From contig JBEKIF010000031.1 of NCBI GenBank assembly GCA_050011895.1, positions 1 to 51,100 of the forward strand: a stretch of DNA of 51,100 nucleotides. The letters run 5' to 3'. The notes below the pieces were generated by a model. That model saw only the letters and a program-made list of their open reading frames with translations. It was not told the DNA's origin and ran no database searches. Numbering within the stretch: the first letter of the stretch is position 1; each line of letters opens with the position of its first letter. Of the stretch, positions 33,257 to 40,830 are shown in pieces. Source of the stretch: DATBGO01 sp050011895. Its GTDB lineage: Bacteria > Actinomycetota > Actinomycetes > Streptosporangiales > Streptosporangiaceae. A program made the position numbers and the translations under genes.

Positions 33257-36166
33257 ATGAGACCGCGCCGGGGCCCGCGATGGCGGGCCGTGACCGGGCT
33301 GGCGGCCACCGTCTTGCTGATCGCGTGCGCCGTGGTGATCGCCGTGATCGCCACCCGTCCCGGGCCGGTCAGCGCACGCAACGTGATGATTCCCGTGATT
33401 GACGGGCCGCATAACGATGATCACGTGCTGATCGACGCGACCTTCTTCACCCCGCCGGGCGGCGGGAAGATCCCGGCCGTGCTGCTTGCCCACGGCTTCG
33501 GCGCGACGAAGGAAGCTGTCCGGCCCGAGGCCGAGCAGCTGGCCAGGGCGGGCTTTGCCGTCCTGACCTGGTCCGCGCGCGGCTTCGGCGCATCGACGGG
33601 GCAGATCGCACTGGACTCTCCTGACTACGAGGTCAAGGACGTCGAGCAGCTGGTCAGCTGGCTGGCCAGGCAGCCGCGGGTGCTGCTTGATCACCCAGGC
33701 GATCCGCGGGTCGGCATCACCGGGGCGTCCTACGGTGGCGGCATCGCCCTGCTCGCCGCCGCCTACGATCACCGGATCGACGCCATCGTTCCCCAGAGCA
33801 CCTGGAACAACCTGGCCACCGCCCTGTTCCCGGACGCGGCGGGCGGCGGCCCGGCCGCCGGCGTCTTCAAGAAGCAGTGGGCAGGCCTGCTGTTCACGCA
33901 GGGATCGGCGGGCTCCGGCGCGCCCGGGCAAGCCGGCCGGAACGCGCGGGCCGGGAACGGGACCGGCCGGTCCGGGCCGGGCAGCCGGGCGGCCGCGTCG
34001 CAGGCAGCGCAATGCGGCCGGTTCCTGCCCTCGGTCTGTGCCGTCTACCAGCAGGCCGCGACCTTGGGACGAGCCACGCCGCAGGCGATTGCCCTGCTGG
34101 CCCGGTCTAGCCCGGCGAGTGTCGCCAGCCGGATCGACGTCCCCGCGCTGCTGATCCAGGGCGAGAACGATTCGCTGTTCGGCCTGGACCAGGCCAGCGC
34201 CAACTATGCGGCGATCCGGCGCAACGGCGCGCCGGTGGACATGGTGTGGTTCGCTGGCGGGCACGATGGCGGCGACCAGGAGACCAGCCGGGTCGATGAG
34301 CTGACCGCGCAATGGTTTGACCGCTGGCTCAAGCCAGCCCGGCTGCCATTCCGCCCCGGCATGCCCGGCGGTCAGCTTCCGAGCGGCCAGCCTGCCTTCG
34401 CGGTCAGCCGGGACCTGGGCTTCGACGCGTCCAGCGACCAGGAGATCCTCGGCGTCGCCACCGCCACCGGCTACCCGGGCCTGTCCGGCACCCGACGGAC
34501 GGTCGTGCCCCTCGGCGGGCCGGCCCAGGCCATCGAGAACCCGCCGGGCGGCGCGCCGCCGTCGCTGTCGGTCTTTCCCGGCCTCTCCCCGGCTGGCCCG
34601 GCTAGCGGCAGCGGGTCGTCAGGCGGCTCGGCGGGCGACGGCATCGCCTTCGACATGCCCGGCCAGAGCGCGTCCTTCGGTTCCGCTCCGCTGCGCAGCC
34701 CGCTCCAGGTCACCGGCGCGGCAACGGTACGCATCAGGGTTAGCAGCGCCGTGCAGGTCACGCTCTTCGCCAAGGTCTATGACGTCGACCAGGCGGGCAA
34801 CGAGACCTTGCCGTTCCAGCTCGCCGCGCCGCTACGGGTCGGCGCTGCACCGGCCGGGCGGGTGCTGACCGTCCAGCTTCCCGCGATCGACTACGACTTC
34901 GCTGCCGGGCACCGGCTGCGCCTGGTACTGACCACCACCGACTTCGCCTATGCCACCTCGCCGGTCCCGGCTACCTACCAGGTTGCGCTGGCCGGCGGCG
35001 GCCTGTCGTTGCCGTCCGATCCCGCCCTCGTGGTTACCGGCGCCGGTGCGCCCTGGTGGACCTGGGCAGCCCCTGCTGCCGCACTCGCCGTGGCCGCCGC
35101 GATCCTGCTGGCCGGGCGCCGGCGTCCCCGCGACACGCTCATCCCCGGCCTGGCCGACGTGCCGCTGGAGATCATCGGGCTGACCAAGCGCTACCACGAT
35201 GGCCAGCTCGCCGTGAACAACGTCTCGCTGCGCGTCGAGCGCGGCCAGATCCTGGGGCTGCTCGGGCCGAACGGGGCGGGGAAGACCTCGGCGCTGCGCA
35301 TCCTCATGGGCCTGCTGCACCCGGACGCGGGCACGATCACGATCTTCGGCAGGCGGGTTCATCCGGGATCACCGGCCCTGTCCAGGCTGGGCGCCTTCGT
35401 GGAGGGCCCGGGCTTCCTGCCGCACCTGTCCGGCCGGGCCAACCTGGAGCTGTACTGGCGCGCCACCGGAAGGCCCGCCGCCGACTCCCGGCTCGCCGAC
35501 GTGCTTGAGGTCGCGGGCCTGCACGCGGCCATCGACCGCAAGGTGCGCAGCTACTCGCGCGGCATGTGCCAGCGGCTGGCCATCGCCCAGGCCATGCTCG
35601 GCCTGCCGGACCTGCTGGTGCTCGACGAGCCGATGAACGGCCTGGACCCGCCGCAGATCAGGCACATGCGCGAGGTGCTCGTCCGGTACGCGGCCGAGGG
35701 CCGGACGGTGATCCTGTCCAGTCACATGCTCGCCGAGGTGGAGCTCACCTGCACCCATGTCGTGGTGATGCACCTGGGCCGTCGGCTGGCAGCCGGCCCG
35801 GTCCGCGAGATCGTCGGCGCGGGCGCGCCGCTGGTCATTGGTACGGCGCAAGCGGCGCAAGCGGTTTCGGTGCTGCACGCCCTGGCCGGGATCCAGCGGG
35901 CCGAACCGCACCCCGACGGCGTCCTGGTGCACCCGGACGGCGTGCCTGCCTCGGTGGTCGTGGCGGCGCTGGTCCGGGCCGGGATACCCGTCGAACAGGT
36001 GACGCGGGGGCGCCGCCTGGAGGACGCGTTCCTGGCGTTGATCGGCGACGGGGCGGGATCGGCCGGCGCGGCTCCGCCCGGCGCGGCTCCGCCTGGCGCG
36101 GCTCCGCCGCCCAGCGCGCTGCTGTCCGACGGTGCGGTGGTCCCCGGCCAGGAGGGACCCCGGTGA
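33257..36166 (+). CDS. Fusion of S15/CocE-type hydrolase with an ABC transporter ATPase
   Basis: The product has 969 residues. Residues 11-31 are a membrane helix (AVTGLAATVLLIACAVVIAVIA). Residues ~45-350 form an alpha/beta hydrolase of the X-Pro dipeptidyl-peptidase (S15)/CocE type: LLAHGFGATKEAV, nucleophile Ser158 in GASYGGGIALL, Asp305 in QGENDSLFG, His336 in GGHDGGDQ. Residues ~360-590 resemble the C-terminal jelly-roll domain of that family. Residues ~600-622 are a second membrane helix (WWTWAAPAAALAVAAAILLAGRR). Then comes an ABC ATPase: Walker A GPNGAGKTS (~670-678), signature YSRGMCQRLAIA, Walker B LLVLDEPMNGLDPPQ, H-loop LSSHML. The two helices place the hydrolase outside and the ATPase inside. 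A low-complexity tail with GAAPP repeats precedes the permease, which overlaps by 4 nt. Confidence 0.9.
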   Translation: MRPRRGPRWRAVTGLAATVLLIACAVVIAVIATRPGPVSARNVMIPVIDGPHNDDHVLIDATFFTPPGGGKIPAVLLAHGFGATKEAVRPEAEQLARAGFAVLTWSARGFGASTGQIALDSPDYEVKDVEQLVSWLARQPRVLLDHPGDPRVGITGASYGGGIALLAAAYDHRIDAIVPQSTWNNLATALFPDAAGGGPAAGVFKKQWAGLLFTQGSAGSGAPGQAGRNARAGNGTGRSGPGSRAAASQAAQCGRFLPSVCAVYQQAATLGRATPQAIALLARSSPASVASRIDVPALLIQGENDSLFGLDQASANYAAIRRNGAPVDMVWFAGGHDGGDQETSRVDELTAQWFDRWLKPARLPFRPGMPGGQLPSGQPAFAVSRDLGFDASSDQEILGVATATGYPGLSGTRRTVVPLGGPAQAIENPPGGAPPSLSVFPGLSPAGPASGSGSSGGSAGDGIAFDMPGQSASFGSAPLRSPLQVTGAATVRIRVSSAVQVTLFAKVYDVDQAGNETLPFQLAAPLRVGAAPAGRVLTVQLPAIDYDFAAGHRLRLVLTTTDFAYATSPVPATYQVALAGGGLSLPSDPALVVTGAGAPWWTWAAPAAALAVAAAILLAGRRRPRDTLIPGLADVPLEIIGLTKRYHDGQLAVNNVSLRVERGQILGLLGPNGAGKTSALRILMGLLHPDAGTITIFGRRVHPGSPALSRLGAFVEGPGFLPHLSGRANLELYWRATGRPAADSRLADVLEVAGLHAAIDRKVRSYSRGMCQRLAIAQAMLGLPDLLVLDEPMNGLDPPQIRHMREVLVRYAAEGRTVILSSHMLAEVELTCTHVVVMHLGRRLAAGPVREIVGAGAPLVIGTAQAAQAVSVLHALAGIQRAEPHPDGVLVHPDGVPASVVVAALVRAGIPVEQVTRGRRLEDAFLALIGDGAGSAGAAPPGAAPPGAAPPPSALLSDGAVVPGQEGPR

Positions 36167-37017
36167 CCGCCCGCGAAAGCGCCCCGGGTTACCGCCCGCG
36201 CCATACGCTGCCGCTCGTCGTCGAGGCCGTTCGCCAGCTGCACCGGCGGCGGACCCTCATAGCCTTCCTGATCTTGCTTGCGCTGCCCTGGATCCTGATC
36301 GGCGCCTTCAAGGTCAGCGGGCCGCCCGCACCGGGCAGCGGGGCGCCCGGCCTGGTCGACGTCGCCACCGAGGGCGGTCTCAACTTCGCCATGTTCAGCG
36401 TCTACGTGTCGGCCGGCTTCCTGCTGGTGGTGGCGGTCGCGTTGTTCTGCGGAGATACCGTGGCGACCGAGGCCAGCTGGGCGTCGCTGCGGTACCTGCT
36501 GGCTGCGCCGGTGCCACGGGCCAGGCTGCTGCGGCAGAAACTGATCGTCGCCCTGGGCTACTCGACCGTCGCGGTGCTGAGCCTGCCGCTGATGGCACTG
36601 ATCGCGGGGGCCGTTACCTTCGGCTGGCATCCGCTCAGGCTGCCCCCCACCGGCGTCGACCTGGCCACCGGGGCGGCCCTGGGCCGGCTCGTTATCGTGC
36701 TGGGATATGTGCTGGTCTCCGAGCTGGTCGTGGCGGCCCTGGCGTTCCTGTTGTCGGTGTCGACCGACTCGCCGCTCGGCGCGGTAGGCGGCGCGGTCGG
36801 CCTGATGATCGTCAGCAACATCCTCGACGCGGTTACCGCGCTCGGGTCGTGGCGGGAGATTCTGCCGAGCCACTGGCAGTTTGCCTGGCTGGACGCGGTG
36901 GCGCCGCAGGTGACCTGGGGCGGGATGATCGAAGGCGCGTCGGTATCGGTCTCGTACGCGATAATCCTCTTCGCCGTGGCGTTCCGCAGGTTCCGCGCCA
37001 AGGACATCGTGTCCTGA
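36163..37017 (+). CDS. ABC-2 type permease, partner of the hydrolase-ATPase fusion
   Basis: This 284-residue protein has about six membrane helices: RTLIAFLILLALPWILIGAF (~32-51), FAMFSVYVSAGFLLVVAVALF (~77-97), then four more to the end (SYAIILFAVAFRRFRAKDIVS). The loop ATEASWASLRYLLAAPVPRARLLRQK after helix 2 is typical of ABC-2/NatB-type permeases and contacts the ATPase. The start is GTG 36163, inside the stop of the fusion gene, so both are translationally coupled and probably form one complex. Substrate direction is most likely export, as for other ABC-2 systems. Confidence 0.88.
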   Translation: MTARESAPGYRPRHTLPLVVEAVRQLHRRRTLIAFLILLALPWILIGAFKVSGPPAPGSGAPGLVDVATEGGLNFAMFSVYVSAGFLLVVAVALFCGDTVATEASWASLRYLLAAPVPRARLLRQKLIVALGYSTVAVLSLPLMALIAGAVTFGWHPLRLPPTGVDLATGAALGRLVIVLGYVLVSELVVAALAFLLSVSTDSPLGAVGGAVGLMIVSNILDAVTALGSWREILPSHWQFAWLDAVAPQVTWGGMIEGASVSVSYAIILFAVAFRRFRAKDIVS

Positions 37018-37051
37018 CGGTGTCGCCTGCTTGCGGATAGATTTCGGTGCC

Positions 37052-38149
37052 ATGGGCGCTCAGGCGGGGTTCAGTACGCAGGTATCTGCGCAGGAGGTGA
37101 CCTTCCGGCTGCCCGACGCCTCCGGCGCGCTCTCCGTGGCCAGGCTGTGGCTCGACCTCGATCACCATGGCGAGCCCCCGCTGATGCGACGGGTGCCGGA
37201 GGGCTGGGAGCTGCGGGCCGGCCGGCCGCCGGTGCAGCGCCTGGAGTACCTGTTCGCGGTGGAGTACGTCGACGGCACCCAGGCGATGATCTGTGATCCG
37301 GCCAATCAGGCCCGGACGCCGACCCCGTTCGGGGACCACTCGGTCATCGAGTTTCCCGGCTACCGCGAACCTGGCTGGCTGACGGCGCCGTACGCAGCTG
37401 GCTCGTCGGTCTCATTCGCGGTCCGCGCGCCCCGGCTCCGGCCTGCGGAGGTGCCGGTGACGCTCTGGTCGCCGGATGGCGTGACCGACGACGTGCCGCT
37501 GCCGCTACTCGTGCTGCACGACGGTCCCGAGTTCGAGCAGCTGACGTCGGTCACCAGGTTCAGCTCGGTGCTCATCGGCGCCGGGCGGCTGCCGCCGCAC
37601 CGCGTCGCGCTCCTGGGGCCGGGCGACCGGAACCGCTGGTACGCGGCCAGCCCGGGCTACGGGCACGCGCTGACCAGCTGCGTACTGCCCGGGCTGCGCC
37701 TCAAGACCGCGGTGACCGGACCGGTGACCCTAGCCGGCGCCAGTCTTGGCGCACTGGCCGCCCTGCAGGCCGCGACTGGCGCGCCGGCCGCGTTCGGTGC
37801 CTTGTTCTTGCTGTCAGGCAGCTTCTTCCGCGCGGCCACCGACCAGCAGGAGAGCTCGTTCCCCCGGTTCGACGCCGTGACGTCGTTCGTCGAACGGCTC
37901 AGCCAGCTGCCGCGTGCCCGCACCGTTCTCGACATCGTGATGACCTGCGGGCTCGCCGAAGAAGACCTGGCCAACAACCGGCTGATGGCGAAGACCCTGG
38001 CTGGCCTGGGCCACCGGGCAGAGCTGGCCGAGGTGCCAGACGCGCACACCTGGGTCGGCTGGCGAGACGCGCTCGATCCGCACCTGGCCGATCTGCTGGC
38101 CCGGGTCTGGGGCCCGGCCCGACCGGGAGGCGGAGCCGGTGCGGCGTGA
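37052..38149 (+). CDS. Alpha/beta-hydrolase-fold esterase, enterochelin-esterase-like (first of pair)
   Basis: This is a 365-residue protein. An N-terminal ~95 residues (FRLPDASGALSVARLWLDLD ... LEYLFAVEYVDG) resemble the beta-sandwich that precedes Fes-type esterases. The hydrolase part has VTLWSPDGVTDDVPLPLLVLHDGPEF, nucleophile Ser in LAGASLGALAAL and a terminal DAHTWVGWRDAL with the histidine. I know this protein as the first of a conserved actinobacterial trio with another esterase and an ATP-grasp enzyme; its substrate is not known to me. ATG 37052 is taken; TTG 37031 would add seven residues. It begins 34 bp after the permease and overlaps the next gene by 11 bp. Confidence 0.75.
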   Translation: MGAQAGFSTQVSAQEVTFRLPDASGALSVARLWLDLDHHGEPPLMRRVPEGWELRAGRPPVQRLEYLFAVEYVDGTQAMICDPANQARTPTPFGDHSVIEFPGYREPGWLTAPYAAGSSVSFAVRAPRLRPAEVPVTLWSPDGVTDDVPLPLLVLHDGPEFEQLTSVTRFSSVLIGAGRLPPHRVALLGPGDRNRWYAASPGYGHALTSCVLPGLRLKTAVTGPVTLAGASLGALAALQAATGAPAAFGALFLLSGSFFRAATDQQESSFPRFDAVTSFVERLSQLPRARTVLDIVMTCGLAEEDLANNRLMAKTLAGLGHRAELAEVPDAHTWVGWRDALDPHLADLLARVWGPARPGGGAGAA

Positions 38150-38882
38150 ATGGCATCAGATCAGTTCCCCGGCCGGGATATCGGGCGCCGTCATCAGCTA
38201 TGGCCACTGGGGGCGCCCGCTGCTCGCCTTTCCCGCCGAAAGCGGCAGTGCCTCCGACTTCGAGAACAACGGCATCGTGGCCGCGGTGGCCAGCCTTATC
38301 GACGCGGGCCGGGTGAAGCTGTACTGCGCCGACGCCTTTGATGCGCAGACCTGGGCACGGCAGGATCTGCCACTCGAGGAGCGGGCCAGGCGGCACGGGT
38401 CGTATGAATCCTGGATCGTCGATGGGGTGGCGCCGTTCATCAGGGACGACTGCGGCGGGGCCACCGAGATCATGACCACTGGCTGCAGTCTCGGCGCCTA
38501 CCACGCGGTGAATTTCGCGCTGAAGCGGGCCGACCTGTTCCCGCTCGCGATCGGCCTGTCCGGTAACTACGACCCGTCCGCCTGGCGCGCCTGGGGCGAG
38601 CGCGGCGACGCCGCCTACTTCAACAACCCGTTCGACTACGTCGCCAACGCCGACGGCGGCCACCTGGAGTGGCTCCGGTCGCGGGTCTCGATCCTGCTGG
38701 TGGTCGGCCAGGGTGCCTGGGAGACGCACCCGACCGGGGCGCTGCCGTCGTCCCGCCAGCTTGCGGCGCTGCTGCAGGACAAGGGGATCCGGTGCGAACT
38801 CGACCTGTGGGGTTACGACGTGGCACATGACTGGCCATGGTGGGGGCGCGAGCTGGCGCACCATCTGCCACGGTTCTGCTGA
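38139..38882 (+). CDS. Alpha/beta-hydrolase-fold esterase (second of pair)
   Basis: This is a 247-residue compact esterase. The opening REWHQISSPAGISGAVISYGHWGRPLLAFPAESGSASDFENNG is characteristic of the family. The nucleophile elbow is TTGCSLGAYHAVNFAL (Ser near residue 115), Asp lies in a RVSILLVVGQGAWE region, and the histidine in YDVAHDWPWWGREL. GGGAGG lies 8 nt before GTG 38139. It lacks a signal peptide. It differs clearly from the preceding esterase and lacks the N-terminal sandwich, so the pair is not a simple tandem duplication. Physical overlap suggests that both act in one pathway. Confidence 0.8.
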   Translation: MRREWHQISSPAGISGAVISYGHWGRPLLAFPAESGSASDFENNGIVAAVASLIDAGRVKLYCADAFDAQTWARQDLPLEERARRHGSYESWIVDGVAPFIRDDCGGATEIMTTGCSLGAYHAVNFALKRADLFPLAIGLSGNYDPSAWRAWGERGDAAYFNNPFDYVANADGGHLEWLRSRVSILLVVGQGAWETHPTGALPSSRQLAALLQDKGIRCELDLWGYDVAHDWPWWGRELAHHLPRFC

Positions 38883-38958
38883 CTGCTCTCGACAGCGGCT
38901 CGCTTGCGGCAATAACGTCCGGTAAGCACTGATCGTGCCGCGAGAACCCGGAGATGCC

Positions 38959-40218
38959 GTGGATGGTGAAGTCCGACACCTAGTGGGGCTGCTGCTCGGG
39001 ACCGAGGACGACTGGCCCCGCGCCTTCGAGTTCCTGCTGTCCGGCCTGGGCCCGGTCACTGATGCCCCGGGCCGGCGGCATGTCTTCAGCACCGAGCGGC
39101 TGACCATCGACCCGTTCTCGCTACGCGCGAAGCCCCGCACCGACCTGGTCATCGACCGGCTCGGCTACTGGTACTTCCACCCGCGCGAGTGGCTGAAGAA
39201 GATCGCCCTGGTGGACGACGTCTACCTGCTCAACTCCCCGTTCAGCTTCCAGGCCATGGAGAAGCACGCGGCGTACTGCGCGATGATCAGGCTCGGCCTC
39301 AAGATCCCGGAGACGGTGCTCGTCCCGTACAAGAACCCCCTGGATAACGCGAAGTACGCCTACACCTCGCAGCGCTACAACTCGCCGTTCGACCTGGATG
39401 AGGTGGCCGGGCGGCTCGGCTATCCGCTCTATATGAAGCCCTTCGACGGCGGCGGCTGGCTCGGCGTCTCCCGGATCCGCAACGCCGAGGAACTGCACCG
39501 GGCCTACAACTCATCGGGCGAGATGCTCATGCACCTGCAGGCCGCCGTCGAGGGCTTCGACGTGTTCGCCCGGGCCCTGTCCATCGGCGCCGAGACCATG
39601 GTGATGCGGTTCGACCCGGACGCGCCGATGCACTCGCGCTACCGGGTCGAGCACGAGTTCCTGCAGCCGGCCATCGGGGCCGAGGCCATCGCCATCTCCA
39701 GGATCATCAACGCGTTCTTCCGCTGGGAATTCAACTCGTGCGAGATGCTGGTCAAAGGCGACGACGTCTTCCCGATCGACTATGCGAATGCCTGCCCCGA
39801 CGTGTCGATCACCTCGCTGCACTACTACTTCCCGTGGGCCATGCGCGCACTGGTGAAATGGACGGTCTTCTGCCTGGCCACCGGGCGCCGGGCCGGAACC
39901 GATCTGCATACGCGCGCCTACTTCGACATCAGCGACCGCGGCGACCTGGACTATCAGCAGAAGCTGGCCGGTTACCTGAAGCTGGCCGACTCGTACTTCG
40001 CGGTCGAGGAGTACCATCAGTTCTGCGCTGACCAGCTGCCCGACATCGACCAGCGGGCACTCGAGTGGGCCACCGGGCCTGAATTCGACCGGCTGATCAT
40101 CGATACCGTCACCGCTACCTATCCTGAGCATGAGCATGACCGGTTCGTCGCTCATTTCCGTGGCCTGACCAGCCTCTGGGCGCGCGACGAAGCGGCGCGG
40201 CTGGTCTCGAGCGAATAA
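38959..40218 (+). CDS. ATP-grasp domain ligase-like protein
   Basis: The product has 419 residues. The N-terminal part (LLLGTEDDWPRAFEFLL, then VIDRLGYWYFHPREWLKKIAL) is an ATP-grasp preATP domain. The central part has FQAMEKHAAYCAMIRLGLKIPETVLVP, GYPLYMKPFDGGGWLGVSRI (ATP-binding lysine and glycine-rich loop), and late metal/phosphate residues in FRWEFNSCEMLVKGDDVFPIDYANACPD. These enzymes join a carboxylate to an amine or thiol with ATP. The substrate is unknown. GTG 38959 has GGAG 5 nt upstream; GTG 38935 is an alternative without one. It follows two esterases and precedes a YceI gene in the same direction. Confidence 0.82.
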   Translation: MDGEVRHLVGLLLGTEDDWPRAFEFLLSGLGPVTDAPGRRHVFSTERLTIDPFSLRAKPRTDLVIDRLGYWYFHPREWLKKIALVDDVYLLNSPFSFQAMEKHAAYCAMIRLGLKIPETVLVPYKNPLDNAKYAYTSQRYNSPFDLDEVAGRLGYPLYMKPFDGGGWLGVSRIRNAEELHRAYNSSGEMLMHLQAAVEGFDVFARALSIGAETMVMRFDPDAPMHSRYRVEHEFLQPAIGAEAIAISRIINAFFRWEFNSCEMLVKGDDVFPIDYANACPDVSITSLHYYFPWAMRALVKWTVFCLATGRRAGTDLHTRAYFDISDRGDLDYQQKLAGYLKLADSYFAVEEYHQFCADQLPDIDQRALEWATGPEFDRLIIDTVTATYPEHEHDRFVAHFRGLTSLWARDEAARLVSSE

Positions 40219-40242
40219 CGGCGATGGCAGGAGGAAAAGGTC

Positions 40243-40785
40243 ATGACGGAATCGCACCCGGCCACGGCCGGGCTCCATAGCGGCGCTCTGCAGGGCCGCT
40301 GGGTGCTGGACCCGGCCGCCTCGACAGCTGAGTTCCGGGTCAAGCATTTCTGGGGCGCGGTCACGGTCCGGGGCCGGTTTGACCGCATGACCGGTGCGGG
40401 CTCGGTCGACGCGGGCGGCACGGTCACCGGCAAGCTGACCATTGACGCCGGCTCCCTGAGCACCAAGAACTCCCAGCGTGACAAGCACCTGCGGTCGGCT
40501 GACTTCTTCGACGCCGACAATCACCCGACGGTCGTGCTGGCAGTGACCGGCGCAGCCGACCCGGAAGCCGTTGGCCAGATCGCCTTCAACGGCACGCTCG
40601 AGGCGGCTGGCCGAAGCACTCCGGTCAGCTTCACCGCGCAGGCCGAGGAGTCCGGCGAGAACGCGGTCACGCTCCGCGCTGGCTTGGTGGTCGACCGCTC
40701 GGTCTTCGACATGACCTGGAGCCCGCTGGGGATGGCCGCGAAGCAGGCGGCCGGGACCGTCGTCGCCAGGTTCGTCCGCGGCTAG
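40243..40785 (+). CDS. YceI-family protein
   Basis: This is a 180-residue lipocalin-like protein. The family motifs are visible: WVLDPAASTAEFRVKHFWGAVTVRGRFDRMTG (~20-51), LTIDAGSLSTKNSQRDKHLRSADFFDADNHPTVVL (~66-100) and the C-terminal VVDRSVFDMTW. YceI proteins bind isoprenoid-like lipids in a beta-barrel. No signal peptide is present, so this one appears cytoplasmic. CAGGAGGAAAAGG gives a strong ribosome site. It is 24 bp after the ATP-grasp gene and could be the last gene of that unit. Confidence 0.9.
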   Translation: MTESHPATAGLHSGALQGRWVLDPAASTAEFRVKHFWGAVTVRGRFDRMTGAGSVDAGGTVTGKLTIDAGSLSTKNSQRDKHLRSADFFDADNHPTVVLAVTGAADPEAVGQIAFNGTLEAAGRSTPVSFTAQAEESGENAVTLRAGLVVDRSVFDMTWSPLGMAAKQAAGTVVARFVRG

Positions 40786-40830
40786 CCGGTCAGGCGACAC
40801 CAGACCCAGCCGGCAGCAGCCCGGGCCCGA

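Noticed and set aside
33257..40785. Antiphage defence system
   Set aside because: ATPase, hydrolase and ligase genes together may suggest defence, but no nuclease, toxin or known defence domain is present and the enzymes look metabolic.
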